A DNA stretch of 64,000 nt from Comamonas avium (GCF_014836675.1 NZ_JACSQK010000004.1:475703-539702), one strand, 5' to 3'. Shown: positions 1 to 10,059, numbered from the stretch's first letter. Program-made: numbers and translations. The notes: generated from the letters alone by a model not told the origin.

Positions 1-376
1 GGGTATGCAAACCAGTAAAGGCTGGCAGCAATGAGGGGTGGATGTTGACCATTCGGCCTTCAAAGTGCTGCACAAAGCCCGGCGTCAGAATACGCATGAA
101 GCCGGCCAGCACCACCAGCGTGGGGGTGTAACGGTCTACCACCTGCGCCAGTTGGGCATCAAAAGCCTCACGGCTGTCAAACTGCTTGTGGTTCAACACC
201 TCGGTGGCAATGCCGTGGTCCTTGGCAAAAACCAAGCCCTGTGCATCCGCCTTGTTACTCACGACAGCCGCCACACGAGCGCCATAGCGGCGCTCCCAGT
301 CCTGCTGTTTGGCTGCCTTCACAATGGCAGCCATATTGGATCCGCCGCCAGAGATCAAAATCACGATGTTTTTCAT
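1..376 (-). CDS. purN: Phosphoribosylglycinamide formyltransferase (PurN), 3' part outside window
   Basis: Transfers a formyl group from 10-formyl-tetrahydrofolate to GAR in the third step of purine synthesis, in the cytosol. Reading leftwards from the ATG at 376, the protein starts [15 protein letters not shown], the nucleotide-binding glycine loop of GART transformylases. It continues through [14 protein letters not shown] and the folate/catalytic stretch [11 protein letters not shown], which carries the family His and the typical HPSLLP motif. About 125 residues are visible; the family is near 190-210, so the C-terminal third lies beyond base 1. It is divergent from yceH with only 21 bp between the two start codons, so their promoters must sit inside or right at the gene starts. 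Identification is firm; only the end is missing. Confidence 0.95.
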   Translation of the reverse strand, partial: MKNIVILISGGGSNMAAIVKAAKQQDWERRYGARVAAVVSNKADAQGLVFAKDHGIATEVLNHKQFDSREAFDAQLAQVVDRYTPTLVVLAGFMRILTPGFVQHFEGRMVNIHPSLLPAFTGLHT

Positions 377-397
377 TGCGCCGCAATTATCCCTGCC

Positions 398-1057
398 ATG
401 ACCTTCGACCATCAGAACCATCCCCTGTCTCCGACTGAAGCACGTGTGCTTGCCACCCTCATGGAAAAAGCGCGCACCGTGCCAGACAGCTACCCCATGA
501 CGCTCAACAGCCTGGCCAGCGGTTGTAACCAGAAAACCAGCCGTGACCCAGTGATGCAGCTGAGCGATGCGGACATTCTGGCCACGCTGGACAGTCTGCG
601 TGACCGCCATCTGGTGATGGAAGTCAGCGGCCAGCGCGCCATGCGCTGGGAGCACAACTTTGAACGCGTGCTGGGCGTGCCCAGCCAGGCCAGCGCCCTG
701 CTGGGGCTGCTGATGCTGCGTGGCCCACAAACCGCAGCCGAACTGCGCACCAACGCCGAGCGCTGGCACCGTTTTGCCGACACCGGATCAGTGGAAGCTT
801 TTCTAGAAGAGCTGCAAGAGCGCAGTGAAGAAAAAGGCGGTGCACTGGTGCAATTGCAGCCCAAGGCCCCCGGTGCCCGGGAAGCACGCTGGGCGCATTT
901 GCTGTGCGGCACCCCCGTTGTGCCCGTACACAGTGGTAGCAATGCCACAGTAGGTCCATGCACAGATGCATCGCGCATTGAAACCCTGGAAGCGCGCGTG
1001 ACCGCTCTTGAAGCACAGGTACAGCGCCTGTGCACGGCATTGGGTGATTCCGCCTAA
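398..1057 (+). CDS. yceH: YceH/UPF0502 (DUF480) family protein
   Basis: Conserved protein of unknown biochemical role with two winged-helix domains. The 219-residue product, starting [20 protein letters not shown], shows the family hallmarks [17 protein letters not shown], then [11 protein letters not shown] near residues 42-52, and [12 protein letters not shown] in the second winged helix. The C-terminus is a short coiled coil ([19 protein letters not shown]). A longer open frame reaches back to base 38, but that part is antisense to purN and has no family similarity, so the ATG at 398 is chosen. Nothing in the context suggests a specific task. Family call secure, function unknown. Confidence 0.9.
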   Translation: MTFDHQNHPLSPTEARVLATLMEKARTVPDSYPMTLNSLASGCNQKTSRDPVMQLSDADILATLDSLRDRHLVMEVSGQRAMRWEHNFERVLGVPSQASALLGLLMLRGPQTAAELRTNAERWHRFADTGSVEAFLEELQERSEEKGGALVQLQPKAPGAREARWAHLLCGTPVVPVHSGSNATVGPCTDASRIETLEARVTALEAQVQRLCTALGDSA

Positions 1058-1183
1058 CGGAACCAGAGGCACCTAAGCGACAAGTTCTCCGCGTTCCCCC
1101 TGTTGCTGCGCAGCAGCAGGCCGCTGCAAGCTCTCTGTCATGGCGGACTGGATGTCCGTCTTGCTAACTAGGAGAGCACCTGC

Positions 1184-2365
1184 ATGGACTTGGCATACAC
1201 GCCCGAAGAACAGGCCTTCCGCGAAGAAGTACGCGCTTGGCTCAATGACCACCTCGACCCCGCACTGGCCACCAAGGTGCGCGAAGACCAACGCCTGAGC
1301 CGTGATGACATTCAAGGCTGGGCCAAGGTGCTTGGTAAAAAAGGCTGGCTGGCCTATGGCTGGCCACAGGCATTCGGTGGCCCCGGTTGGGGGGCTGTGC
1401 AAAAGCACGTATTTGCCGAAGAGCTGGCCCGCGCAGGTGCTCCCGCCATCGTGCCGTTTGGCCCCGTGATGGTGGCCCCGGTCATCATGGCATTTGGCAC
1501 CCCTGAGCAGCAAAAGCGCTTCTTGCCCGGAATTGCCAGCGGTGAAGTCTGGTGGAGCCAGGGCTACAGCGAACCCGGTTCGGGCTCTGACCTGGCCAGC
1601 GTCAAAACCCGCGCCGAGCGCGTGGGCGACCACTACATTGTCAACGGCCAAAAGACCTGGACCACACTGGGCCAGCATGGCGACTGGATGTTCAATCTGG
1701 TGCGCACCAGCAACGAAGGCAAGCCGCAAACCGGCATCAGCTTCTTGCTGCTGGACATGAAAAGCCCCGGTGTAACGGTACGCCCCATCAAGTTGCTGGA
1801 TGGCGAGTGCGAAGTCAACGAAGTCTTTTTTGACAACGTGAAAGTGCCCGCTGACCAGCTGATTGGCGAAGAAAACAAGGGCTGGACCTACGCCAAGCAC
1901 TTGCTGGCCCACGAACGCACCAACATTGCCGATGTAAACCGCAGCAAGCGCGAGCTGGAGCGCCTCAAACGCATTGCCAAGCAAGAAGGCGTGTGGGAAG
2001 ACCAGCGCTTTCGCGACCAGATCGCCCTGCTGGAAGTGGACATCGTGGCGCTGGAAATGCTGGTGCTGCGCGTGCTGTCGGCTGAGAAAAGCGGCAAGAA
2101 CTCGCTGGACATTGCAGGCCTGCTCAAGATCAAGGGCAGCGAAATCCAGCAACGTTACACCGAGTTGATGATGCTGGCCGCCGGACCCTACAGCCTGCCT
2201 TTCATCCAAGAGGCCATGGCCGCAGGCTGGCAAGGTGACTTTCCCGGTGGCGAGGTGGCCAACGCGCCGCTGGCCAGCCGCTACTTCAACATGCGCAAAA
2301 CCACCATTTACGGTGGCAGCAATGAAGTTCAAAGAAACATCGTCGCTCAGACGCTGCTGGGTTAA
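1184..2365 (+). CDS. Acyl-CoA dehydrogenase, large subunit of a two-gene pair (PimC-like)
   Basis: FAD-dependent alpha,beta-dehydrogenation of an acyl-CoA. The 393-residue protein has the N-terminal helical domain, the middle-domain signature WWSQGYSEPGSGSDLASV (123-140) and the C-terminal flavin/dimer helices. The Glu usually found just before the final helix in medium-chain enzymes is Gly here (IYGGSNEVQRN). Another Glu at 244 in LLAHERTNIAD sits at the position used as base by isovaleryl- and long-chain-type dehydrogenases. A good ribosome site (ctaggag) precedes the ATG. The small-subunit partner starts 17 bases downstream, as in pimeloyl-CoA and steroid side-chain dehydrogenase pairs. 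Large-subunit assignment is by sequence style; the actual acyl substrate is unknown. Confidence 0.85.
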   Translation: MDLAYTPEEQAFREEVRAWLNDHLDPALATKVREDQRLSRDDIQGWAKVLGKKGWLAYGWPQAFGGPGWGAVQKHVFAEELARAGAPAIVPFGPVMVAPVIMAFGTPEQQKRFLPGIASGEVWWSQGYSEPGSGSDLASVKTRAERVGDHYIVNGQKTWTTLGQHGDWMFNLVRTSNEGKPQTGISFLLLDMKSPGVTVRPIKLLDGECEVNEVFFDNVKVPADQLIGEENKGWTYAKHLLAHERTNIADVNRSKRELERLKRIAKQEGVWEDQRFRDQIALLEVDIVALEMLVLRVLSAEKSGKNSLDIAGLLKIKGSEIQQRYTELMMLAAGPYSLPFIQEAMAAGWQGDFPGGEVANAPLASRYFNMRKTTIYGGSNEVQRNIVAQTLLG

Positions 2366-2382
2366 GACAGGGAGACAAGCAC

Positions 2383-3501
2383 ATGGATTTCGATTTTTCT
2401 GACGATCAGCAGCAACTGCGTGATGCTGCCCGCCGCTGGGTAGATAAGGCCTACAGTTTTGAGCACCGCCGTGCAGCGGTAGCCGCTGGCGGTTTTAGCC
2501 GCGATACCTGGAATGCCCTGGCCGAACTGGGCCTGACCGCCTTGAACGTGCCCGAAGAGCACGGTGGCATGGGCATGGGCGCCGTGGAAGCCATGGTGGT
2601 GATGGAAGAGATGGGCCGAGGCATGGTGCTGGAGCCACTGGCGCAAAGCTTGATAGCCGCCAAGGTACTGGCCAATTACGGCACCGATACCGTGCAAGCC
2701 GATTGGCTGCCCCGCATTGCCAGTGGCGAAGCGCTGGTGGTGCTGGCACACCAGGAACGCCGTGCGCGCTATCGCCTTGATAAATGCGAGTCAAAGGCAA
2801 CCCAAACGCCCACTGGATATACGCTGACAGCTCACAAAAGCTTAGTTCCTGCAGGCGATCAGGCCGATGCCTTCTTGGTACCAGCCCTGCTCAATGGCAC
2901 ACAGGCATTGTTTCTGCTGGAGCGCAGCGCGCCGGGCGTAACCACACGCGGCTATCTCACCCAAGACGGTAGCCGCGCAGCTGAAGTCGAAGCCGAACAC
3001 AGCCCCGCCACGCTGGTTACACCCGAAGGGCTGGCTGCGCTGGAGCTGGCTGTCGATATCGGCAGCGCCGCAGTCTGTGCCGAGGCTGTGGGGGTGATGG
3101 ACCAGGTGATGACCATCACCGCCGACTACCTGAACCAGCGCAAGCAGTTTGGCGTGGCGATTGCCAGCTTTCAGGCCTTACGCCACCGCCTTGCCGATAT
3201 GAAGATGCAGCTGGAGCTGGCACGGTCCATGAGCTACTACGCCAGCCTGCAGCTGGAGCAGCCCGCCGAACAGCGCCGCCGCGCCATTGCTCGTGCGCGC
3301 GTGCAGCTAGGCCAATCCATGCGTTTTGTCGGGCAGCAAGCCGTGCAACTGCACGGTGGCATTGGTGTAACGGATGAGTACATCGTTTCGCACCAGTTCA
3401 AAAAGCTGACACAACTGGAGATGACCTACGGTGACAGCCTGCACCATCTGGGCGAAGTCTGCGCACGTATGCAAGCCACCGCAGGCGTAGCTGATACATA
3501 A
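2383..3501 (+). CDS. Acyl-CoA dehydrogenase, small subunit of the pair (PimD-like)
   Basis: The 372-residue partner of the preceding dehydrogenase. Its fold elements are recognisable: N-terminal helices (MDFDFSDDQQQLRDAARRWV), the QRKQFGVAIASFQALRHRLADM flavin-contact helix, and VQLHGGIGVTDEY near the C-terminus, where FAD is bound. The C-terminal active-site region reads LTQLEMTYGD with no catalytic Glu. The middle domain is diverged and lacks the YxxTEPxxGSD motif, as is usual for the non-catalytic half of such heteromers. Spacing of 17 bases after the large subunit indicates one transcript, closed by the hairpin at 3521-3549. Most likely the two chains form an alpha2beta2 enzyme for an unusual or ring-derived acyl-CoA; that is inferred from the family. 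Confidence 0.85.
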   Translation: MDFDFSDDQQQLRDAARRWVDKAYSFEHRRAAVAAGGFSRDTWNALAELGLTALNVPEEHGGMGMGAVEAMVVMEEMGRGMVLEPLAQSLIAAKVLANYGTDTVQADWLPRIASGEALVVLAHQERRARYRLDKCESKATQTPTGYTLTAHKSLVPAGDQADAFLVPALLNGTQALFLLERSAPGVTTRGYLTQDGSRAAEVEAEHSPATLVTPEGLAALELAVDIGSAAVCAEAVGVMDQVMTITADYLNQRKQFGVAIASFQALRHRLADMKMQLELARSMSYYASLQLEQPAEQRRRAIARARVQLGQSMRFVGQQAVQLHGGIGVTDEYIVSHQFKKLTQLEMTYGDSLHHLGEVCARMQATAGVADT

Positions 3502-3520
3502 CCTGCACCCACAATGAGCA

Positions 3521-3549
3521 AAAAGGCCACCTTGCGGTGGCCTTTTTTT
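3521..3549 (+). terminator. Rho-independent terminator after the acyl-CoA dehydrogenase pair
   Basis: A perfect 9-bp stem (aaggccacc / ggtggcctt) with a ttgc loop is followed by a run of T. It lies 20 bases after the small-subunit stop. The A run on the left arm means it can also serve the convergent bestrophin gene. Confidence 0.85.
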
Positions 3550-3574
3550 CAGCTCCAGTCTGCGCTGTGCGTCT

Positions 3575-4522
3575 TCAGGTCAGCCTGCACTCCACAGGTT
3601 GCATGGGCGCTGGCAAATCTGGGTCGCCCAGTAATTGCAGCAGATTGATTTCCATACTGCGGCACATGGCATCGAGTGGCAGATCGTTGTTCTCTGTACC
3701 AAAAGGCTCCTCCAGTTCATCGCCCAGCGCATCCAGGCCAAAGAAGGTGTAAGCCACAATGGCCACCACAAAAGGTGTCATGAAACCTGTCACATCCACC
3801 AGCCCGAAAGGTAGCAAAAAACAGTACAGGTGGGCTGTACGGTGCAACAACAAGGTGTACGAAAACGGAATGGGGGTGTAGCGCAGGCGCTCGCACGAGG
3901 CTGCGGCAAATGTCATGTGCGTCAGCGTTTCATCCATCTTGGTGGCGGTGCAAGGGTCCATCAGCCCTTGACGCAAACACTCTGCCAGGTCATTGGCATT
4001 CGCTTGCACGATGGCATCACCTCGATAGGGCAAAGGCAGGTTGCGCACTTTGTCCCAATCTGCAGCAGTCAGCCAGCGCTCCACGGAACGGTCATCTACG
4101 TGGTCACGCAACTGAGCGCGCAAGGCATGGGCATGGGCAATCGCGCGGTGCACGATGCGCACGCGCACGTCCCCTTCGCGGTTACTCGGATCCAGTGGCT
4201 GATCCAGACCAATCAGGCTCAGACACTGGCGCGCCAAAACCCGGGCTCGAATGTTCAGATCCCCCCACAGCTTGCGCCCTTCCCAGTAACGGTCGTAAGC
4301 GGTGTTGTTCCTGAAGCCCAGAAAAATGGCCAGCGGCAAACCAATCAGTGTGAAAGGAATAGGGGTGACCGTGATCTTGATATCGAACAGGTTGCCGTGA
4401 GCCAGAGTCACCAGTGCTGCCAGCAAGATGTTGAGGCTGAGCTTCCAACGGATGCGCTGCAGAACGGACCCTCTCGAGATGAGAAATAAGGTCAGCCCAT
4501 TGGGTCGCTCTTGAACAATCAT
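3575..4522 (-). CDS. Bestrophin-family anion channel (UPF0187)
   Basis: Predicted inner-membrane ion channel, 315 residues, close to the usual 290-310 for bacterial bestrophins. N-terminal hydrophobic segments (LSLNILLAALVTLAH, FTLIGLPLAIFLGF) are followed by the family motif FRNNTAYDRYWEGRKLWG, a soluble helical stretch, then IPFSYTLLLHRTAHLYCFLLPFG and DALGDELEEPFGTENNDLPL. The last of these corresponds to the acidic cluster of bestrophins that binds Ca2+ in animal members. The N-terminus MIVQERPNGLTLFLISRGSVL is typical, which supports the ATG at 4522. It stands alone, convergent with the dehydrogenase operon. Bacterial homologues conduct anions or cations in vitro; the physiological role is not known from sequence. 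Confidence 0.88.
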   Translation of the reverse strand: MIVQERPNGLTLFLISRGSVLQRIRWKLSLNILLAALVTLAHGNLFDIKITVTPIPFTLIGLPLAIFLGFRNNTAYDRYWEGRKLWGDLNIRARVLARQCLSLIGLDQPLDPSNREGDVRVRIVHRAIAHAHALRAQLRDHVDDRSVERWLTAADWDKVRNLPLPYRGDAIVQANANDLAECLRQGLMDPCTATKMDETLTHMTFAAASCERLRYTPIPFSYTLLLHRTAHLYCFLLPFGLVDVTGFMTPFVVAIVAYTFFGLDALGDELEEPFGTENNDLPLDAMCRSMEINLLQLLGDPDLPAPMQPVECRLT

Positions 4523-4579
4523 GGTGGCATGTGCAATTAAGGGAAAACCCTATATTTCACCACGCAGCCAGAGCTGATT

Positions 4580-5179
4580 TCAGGCATCGCTGCAATTTTC
4601 AAACTCTAAAGCATGGTCTTTGCTCTGTGCCTGCCGCGATGTCTTGGGCACATGCATGCGCAAAAACTCCATTTGATCGGCCAGGATGCGGCGGTTGCGA
4701 AGAATGAAGTCCTCCCAGATGCTGGGTACATAGGGTGCATATAGCAGCGGCATGCGCGCCTGCTCAGGAGTACGAGGGCCTTTGCGGTGATTGCAGCCTT
4801 TACAGGCCGTGACCAGATTCATCCAGGTGTTCTGGCCCTGCTGACAGATGGGCAGGATGTGCTCGCGCGTCAGGTGCTCCACCGCCAGGGTCTTGCCGCA
4901 ATAGGCGCACACATTGCAGTCGCGGGCGAAGAGCTTGGTATTGGTCAAGCCCGGTTTCATGCCATGGGGGTTGACACGGGGCACGCCACGCGTGCCGATG
5001 ATGCTGTGCACTTCAATGCACGACTGCTGGCCTGTTGCAGCGTTATGTCCACCGTGAAATACAGCCACAGAGGATCCCATGGTCCAGCGCACATCATCTG
5101 CGGCGTAGTGCAGCACGGCATCTTCCAGCGTGATCCATGACTGGGGCAAGCCATGGGCGGACAGCTTCAAAACTCTCAC
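4580..5179 (-). CDS. HNH endonuclease family protein
   Basis: The 199-residue protein carries a zinc-stabilised HNH (beta-beta-alpha-metal) nuclease motif: CAYC at 91-94, the EH pair at 106-107 in LTREHILPIC, Asn 121 in MNLVTACKGCNHRKG, and the second zinc pair C126/C129. This matches the HNH_5 type common in Burkholderiales and Cyanobacteria. The N-terminal 80 residues resemble nothing I can name. There is no neighbouring methyltransferase, toxin partner or intron, so a restriction or homing role has no support. It lies 156 bases from the divergent ribF. The family call is secure; the DNA or RNA target is unknown. Confidence 0.85.
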   Translation of the reverse strand: MRVLKLSAHGLPQSWITLEDAVLHYAADDVRWTMGSSVAVFHGGHNAATGQQSCIEVHSIIGTRGVPRVNPHGMKPGLTNTKLFARDCNVCAYCGKTLAVEHLTREHILPICQQGQNTWMNLVTACKGCNHRKGPRTPEQARMPLLYAPYVPSIWEDFILRNRRILADQMEFLRMHVPKTSRQAQSKDHALEFENCSDA

Positions 5180-5335
5180 GTTCGGCCTCCTTGCATAACG
5201 GCAGGCAATGCTGTGTCACCCGCAGTCGGGCTAAGCGCGCCGTCCATCTTCAGAGCAATATACTTGCTTTCGGTGACAACCTGCCACCACGACACATACG
5301 GCAGGTTTTGCAAGCTATAAAAACCCAAGCACACA

Positions 5336-6370
5336 ATGAAGATTTTTCGCGGATTCAAGCACCCGGGATTGGCCCCACATTGCGCCGTCACGATCGGCAA
5401 CTTTGACGGCGTACACCGGGGACACCAAGCCATGCTGGCATTGCTGTCCGCCGAAGCTGCGCAGCGCCATATTCCCACTTGCGTCCTGACGTTTGAGCCG
5501 CACCCGCGCGACTACTTCGCTGAAAAATTCAAGAAGCCTGAGCTGGCACCTGCCCGTGTAGGCACGCTGCGCGACAAGCTCTCGCAACTGGAGTTTTGTG
5601 GTGTGGACCAAGTGGTGGTTCTGCCCTTTAACCAAGCCTTGGCCAGCCAGTCACCAGAGGCATTTATTCAGCAAGTCCTTCTGGATGGTCTGGGTGCCCA
5701 ATATATTTTGGTGGGCGATGACTTCAAGTTTGGCTCCCAGCGTGCTGGTGACTACGCCATGCTGGATGCCGCCGGTCAAAAGCTGGGGTTTGATGTGGCG
5801 CGCATGAACAGCTACGAGGTACATGGCGAGCGTGTCTCCAGCACCACCGTGCGTGCTGCCCTGGCGCAGGGAAATATGGCTTTGGCCGCGCAGATGCTGG
5901 GACACCCCTACACCATCTCCGGTCATGTGGTTCATGGCCGCAAGCTGGGGCGCCAGTTGGCCGAATCAGCCCCCGGTGCCATGGACGGATTTCGCACCTT
6001 GAACCTGCGCTTTAACCACTGGAAACCCGCTGCCAGCGGCATTTTTGCCGTACTGGTGCATGGCTTGACCGAAGCGCCGCTGCGCGGTGTCGCCAACCTG
6101 GGGGTGCGCCCTTCCATTGACCCCAACGATGTCAATGGCGGGCGCGTCTTGCTAGAGACCCATTGCCTCGATTGGCCGCCTCAACTCGGTGGCGAAGGGG
6201 GCTACGGTAAAATCATCCGCGTGGAACTTTTGCACAAACTGCACGACGAGCTGAAATACGACAGTCTGGCCGCCCTCACTGAAGGCATTGCCAGGGACTG
6301 CGATGACGCGCGCGCGTTTTTCGCAACCTATACCGAAACGCATCGCCAAACCACGCGCGACCGAATTTGA
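5336..6370 (+). CDS. ribF: Bifunctional riboflavin kinase / FMN adenylyltransferase
   Basis: Makes FMN and then FAD from riboflavin and ATP in the cytosol. The adenylyltransferase domain (about 1-165) has the nucleotidyl-transfer motif VTIGNFDGVHRGHQAML (18-34) and the segment ISSTTVR-like SSTTVRAALAQG. The riboflavin kinase domain (about 180-330) has GHVVHGRKLGRQL and GVANLGVRPSIDP. The kinase Mg-ATP motif, usually PTAN, reads RTLN here, preceded by a short insertion (AESAPGAMD). Length (344) is somewhat above the usual 305-315. The gene opens the ribF-ileS-lspA block, an arrangement widespread in proteobacteria. No FMN riboswitch is visible in the 156-base leader. Confidence 0.95.
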   Translation: MKIFRGFKHPGLAPHCAVTIGNFDGVHRGHQAMLALLSAEAAQRHIPTCVLTFEPHPRDYFAEKFKKPELAPARVGTLRDKLSQLEFCGVDQVVVLPFNQALASQSPEAFIQQVLLDGLGAQYILVGDDFKFGSQRAGDYAMLDAAGQKLGFDVARMNSYEVHGERVSSTTVRAALAQGNMALAAQMLGHPYTISGHVVHGRKLGRQLAESAPGAMDGFRTLNLRFNHWKPAASGIFAVLVHGLTEAPLRGVANLGVRPSIDPNDVNGGRVLLETHCLDWPPQLGGEGGYGKIIRVELLHKLHDELKYDSLAALTEGIARDCDDARAFFATYTETHRQTTRDRI

Positions 6371-6468
6371 CGCTCGCCTTCGTCAGCTCGGGTGCCGGCT
6401 GCGCCCGGTGCTCCTCCCCCGCTTTTTTAGCCCGGCCCTAAAGCCCGGCATGCCTTCAAGGTTCCCCC

Positions 6469-9324
6469 ATGTCTGAATCGAAATCCAACAAGCCCGAAGC
6501 GTCCGTGTACCGCGCCACGCTGAATATGCCTGACACGCCATTCCCCATGCGCGGCGATTTGCCCAAGCGCGAGCCCCAGTGGGCCAAGGACTGGGATGAG
6601 CAAGGCGTCTACAAGAAATTGCGTGTGGCCCGTGCGGGTGCGCCCAAGTTCATCTTGCACGACGGCCCACCGTACGCCAACGGACAGATCCACATCGGAC
6701 ATGCAGTGAACAAGGTGCTCAAGGACATGATCGTCAAGAGCCGCCAGCTGGAAGGCTACGACGCGCTGTACGCACCCGGCTGGGATTGCCACGGCCTGCC
6801 CATCGAAAACGCCATTGAAAAGCTGCATGGCCGCAACCTGCCCCGCGACGAGATGCAGGCCAAGAGCCGCGCTTTTGCCACCGCGCAGATCGCACAGCAA
6901 ATGGTGGACTTCAAGCGCCTGGGTGTCCTGGGTGAATGGGATCACCCCTACAAAACCATGAACTACGCCAACGAGGCCGCCGAGTTGCGCGCCTTGAAGA
7001 AGGTGATGGAGCGTGGCTTTGTCTACCGCGGTCTCAAGCCCGTGTACTGGTGCTTTGACTGCGCGTCGTCGCTGGCCGAGTTTGAGATCGAATACGCAGA
7101 CAAGCAGTCGCAGACGCTGGATGTGATGTTCCCTGCCGCCGAGCCCGCCAAGCTGGCTGCCGCCTTTGGCCTGCCTTCGCTGAACAAAGAAGCCTTTGTG
7201 GTGATCTGGACCACCACCGCGTGGACCATTCCTGCCAACCAGGCGCTGAACGTCAACCCCGATCTGGAATACAGCCTGGTGGACACCGAACGTGGCCTGC
7301 TGGTGCTGGCCTCTGCGTTGGTTGAAAAGTGCCTGGCACGCTGGAAGATGGAAGGCGCCGTGGTGGCCACAGCCCAGGGCAAACAGCTGGACCACATGCC
7401 CTTCAAGCACCCGCTGGCGCACGTGGACAAGGGCTTTGACCGCATCTCTCCCGTGTATCTGGCCGAATACGCCACCGCCGACGACGGTACCGGTATCGTG
7501 CACTCGGCCCCCGCCTATGGTGTGGATGACTTCAACTCCTGCATCAGCAATGGCATGGAGTACAAGAACATTCTCAACCCCGTGCAAGGCAACGGCGTGT
7601 ACGCAGCCGATCTGCCCATGTTTGGCGGCCAGCACATCTGGAAGGCCGTGCCCGTTATTCTTGACGCCCTGAAGGTAGCCAATCGCCTGATGGACACCAC
7701 CAGCCTGACGCACAGTTACCCGCATTGCTGGCGCCACAAGACGCCGGTGATCTACCGCGCCGCTGCGCAGTGGTTCATCCGCATGGACGAAGGCGAAGGC
7801 GTGTTCACCGACCCTGCGCAAAAACCTGCGCAAACGTTGCGTCAGATTGCGCTGGATGCCATCGAGCAAACCAGCTTCTACCCCGAAAATGGCCAGGACC
7901 GCCTGCGCTCCATGATCGCAGGCCGCCCGGACTGGTGCATCTCGCGTCAGCGAAGCTGGGGTGTGCCCATACCTTTCTTCCTGCATGTGGATACGGGCGC
8001 GTTGCACCCCCGCACCATGGAGATCATCGACCAGGCGGCAGCCATGGTCGAGACCGGCGGTATCGAGGCCTGGAGCCGCGTGACCACCGAAGAAATTCTG
8101 GGCACTGAAGAAGCCAAGCACTACACCAAGAGCACCGACATTCTGGAAGTGTGGTTTGACTCTGGCTCCACCTTCTGGCACGTGCTGCGCGGCACGCACC
8201 CTGAGCATCACCACGACAAAGGCCCCGAGGCCGACCTGTATCTGGAAGGCCATGACCAGCACCGTGGCTGGTTCCACAGTTCGCTGCTGCTGTCCTCGGC
8301 CATCTTCGGCCGTGCGCCGTATCGCGGTCTGCTAACGCACGGTTTCACCGTGGACGGTCAGGGCAAGAAGATGTCCAAGTCCGTGGGCAACACCGTGGCC
8401 CCGCAGGACGTGTCCAACAAGATGGGCGCAGAAATCATCCGCCTGTGGGTGGCTTCGACCGATTACTCGGGCGATCTGGGTATCGACGACAAAATCTTGG
8501 CCCGCGTGGTGGACAGCTACCGCCGCATTCGCAACACGCTGCGCTTTTTGCTGGCCAATACCAGCGACTTCGATGCCGCCACCGAATCGGTGGCCTACGC
8601 CGACATGCTGGAGATTGACCAGTACGCACTGGCACGTGCGGCTGAGCTGCAAAAAGACATCCTGGCGCACTACAAGGTGTATGAATTCCACCCCGTGGTT
8701 GCCAAGATTCAGTTGTTCTGCTCGGAAGACCTGGGCGGCTTTTATCTGGACGTGCTAAAGGACCGCCTGTACACCAGCGCACCCAAGAGCCTGGCCCGCC
8801 GCTCGGCACAAACCGCACTGCACCAGATCACCCACGCGCTGCTGCGCTGGATGGCTCCGTTTTTGTCGTTCACCGCTGAAGAAGCGTGGAAGATTTTTGG
8901 TCACAGCGAATCCATCTTCCTGGAGCAATTTACCGATCTGCCCGAAGGCAGCGAGGCCTTGCTGGCCAAGTGGAAGCGTCTGTGCGAAATCCGCAATGTG
9001 GTCAACAAAGACATCGAAGTGGTGCGCGGCACCGGCGCTGTCGGCTCTTCTTTGCAAGCTGAAGTCACTTTGACGGCAGAGCCCGAAGACCTGGCCCTGC
9101 TGCAAAGCCTCAGGGATGACCTGAAGTTTGTCTTCATTACCTCTGCAGCGACTGCCGTGGCCGGCGACGCACTGAGCACAACTGTGAAAGCCAGCGAGCA
9201 CGCCAAGTGCGAGCGTTGCTGGCACTACCGCGACGATGTGGGCGTGAACCCCGCACACCCCACACTGTGCGGCCGTTGCGACAGCAACCTGTACGGTGAC
9301 GGCGAAGTGCGCACCAAGGCTTAA
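6469..9324 (+). CDS. ileS: Isoleucyl-tRNA synthetase
   Basis: Charges tRNA-Ile. All class I landmarks are in place in the 951-residue protein: HIGH at 75-78 ([10 protein letters not shown]), KMSKS at 634-638 ([10 protein letters not shown]), the CP1 editing domain with [15 protein letters not shown] and [16 protein letters not shown], and the [12 protein letters not shown] stretch. The C-terminal zinc finger is formed by CERC (914-917) and CGRC (934-937), as in E. coli-type enzymes. It starts 98 bases after ribF and is followed by lspA, with a palindromic repeat in the gap. This is an essential housekeeping gene with no abnormalities. Confidence 0.98.
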   Translation: MSESKSNKPEASVYRATLNMPDTPFPMRGDLPKREPQWAKDWDEQGVYKKLRVARAGAPKFILHDGPPYANGQIHIGHAVNKVLKDMIVKSRQLEGYDALYAPGWDCHGLPIENAIEKLHGRNLPRDEMQAKSRAFATAQIAQQMVDFKRLGVLGEWDHPYKTMNYANEAAELRALKKVMERGFVYRGLKPVYWCFDCASSLAEFEIEYADKQSQTLDVMFPAAEPAKLAAAFGLPSLNKEAFVVIWTTTAWTIPANQALNVNPDLEYSLVDTERGLLVLASALVEKCLARWKMEGAVVATAQGKQLDHMPFKHPLAHVDKGFDRISPVYLAEYATADDGTGIVHSAPAYGVDDFNSCISNGMEYKNILNPVQGNGVYAADLPMFGGQHIWKAVPVILDALKVANRLMDTTSLTHSYPHCWRHKTPVIYRAAAQWFIRMDEGEGVFTDPAQKPAQTLRQIALDAIEQTSFYPENGQDRLRSMIAGRPDWCISRQRSWGVPIPFFLHVDTGALHPRTMEIIDQAAAMVETGGIEAWSRVTTEEILGTEEAKHYTKSTDILEVWFDSGSTFWHVLRGTHPEHHHDKGPEADLYLEGHDQHRGWFHSSLLLSSAIFGRAPYRGLLTHGFTVDGQGKKMSKSVGNTVAPQDVSNKMGAEIIRLWVASTDYSGDLGIDDKILARVVDSYRRIRNTLRFLLANTSDFDAATESVAYADMLEIDQYALARAAELQKDILAHYKVYEFHPVVAKIQLFCSEDLGGFYLDVLKDRLYTSAPKSLARRSAQTALHQITHALLRWMAPFLSFTAEEAWKIFGHSESIFLEQFTDLPEGSEALLAKWKRLCEIRNVVNKDIEVVRGTGAVGSSLQAEVTLTAEPEDLALLQSLRDDLKFVFITSAATAVAGDALSTTVKASEHAKCERCWHYRDDVGVNPAHPTLCGRCDSNLYGDGEVRTKA

Positions 9325-9355
9325 ACATGCTGGCAAACGCTGGGATCGCTCTTAC

Positions 9356-9447
9356 AAAAAGAGCACCCAGCGCTTGTATTCACTAGATTTCAAATATATT
9401 TCATATTGAAACCTAGCATTCACGGCGTTAAACGCTATTGTTTTAAA
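9356..9447. repeat. Intergenic palindromic repeat, copy 1 (between ileS and lspA)
   Basis: About 90 bp, A/T-rich unit. The left end aaaaagagcacccagcgctt mirrors the right end gcgttaaacgctattgtttt. The centre is a palindrome built from TTTCAAAT and ATTGAAA. The same layout recurs at 33837-33930 and 38804-38890. It lies in the gap of a probable operon, so it may form a stem-loop in the mRNA. Confidence 0.6.
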
Positions 9448-9472
9448 ACGACTTCACCTTCAAAGGCACGCC

Positions 9473-9994
9473 ATGCGCTCTTCGGCAACTCTCCCCAGTG
9501 GTGCAATCCGCAAGCCTGCTTATTGGCCCTGGCTGTTATGGGCAGCATTGCTCATTGGGGTGGATCAGTTCACCAAACAGTGGATCTTGAGCTTCTACCA
9601 ATACGGTGACTGGACGCCCATCACCAGCTTCTTCAACATTGTGCGCGCGCACAACACCGGGGCAGCCTTTTCATTTCTGGCCAGTGCCGACGGCTGGCAG
9701 CGCTGGCTGTTTGTGGGCATTGGCGCGGTAGCGACCGTGCTTATCGTCTGGCAGCTGCGCAAGCACCCCGAACAAAAGTTCTTTTGCTTTGCCATCTCGT
9801 GCATTCTGGGCGGCGCCTTGGGCAATGTGATTGACCGCCTGCAGCACGGCTATGTGGTGGACTTTCTGGATTTTCACTGGCGCGGTTCGCACTACCCCGC
9901 CTTCAATGTGGCTGACATTGCCATCTGTATCGGGGCCGCCAGCCTGATTCTGGATGAAATTTTGCGCGCCAGACGCGCCAAAGCAGCCCGTTAA
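9473..9994 (+). CDS. lspA: Lipoprotein signal peptidase II
   Basis: Inner-membrane aspartyl protease that removes signal peptides from prolipoproteins. The 173-residue protein has four hydrophobic segments (starting [20 protein letters not shown]) and both catalytic aspartates: D121 in [15 protein letters not shown] and D148 in [11 protein letters not shown]. The N-terminal D of GVDQFTKQW is also conserved. Last gene of the ribF-ileS-lspA block and followed by a strong terminator. Complete and ordinary. Confidence 0.96.
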   Translation: MRSSATLPSGAIRKPAYWPWLLWAALLIGVDQFTKQWILSFYQYGDWTPITSFFNIVRAHNTGAAFSFLASADGWQRWLFVGIGAVATVLIVWQLRKHPEQKFFCFAISCILGGALGNVIDRLQHGYVVDFLDFHWRGSHYPAFNVADIAICIGAASLILDEILRARRAKAAR

Positions 9995-10020
9995 ACACAA
10001 TTCTGCCCTGCGCACCCTCT

Positions 10021-10059
10021 ACCCGCTGATCCGTTGTGGCAGCGGGTTTTTTCTTTTTT
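10021..10059 (+). terminator. Rho-independent terminator after lspA
   Basis: Stem acccgctg / cagcgggt with an 11-base loop, directly followed by ttttttctttttt. It lies 26 bases after the lspA stop codon. Confidence 0.85.

Noticed and set aside
1073..2332. Long antisense reading frame (419 codons) over the acyl-CoA dehydrogenase
   Set aside because: It mirrors a well-conserved dehydrogenase on the other strand, has low-complexity His/Gln/Ala content and no family motifs; a high-GC shadow.
4580..5179. HNH gene as part of a restriction, homing or toxin system
   Set aside because: No methyltransferase, intron, immunity gene or delivery domain is nearby.
5180..5335. FMN riboswitch before ribF
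   Set aside because: None of the conserved RFN-element boxes is visible on either strand of this leader.
6427..8277. Long antisense reading frame (616 codons) over ileS
   Set aside because: It lies opposite the catalytic core of IleS and shows only composition-driven sequence, no motif or ribosome site.
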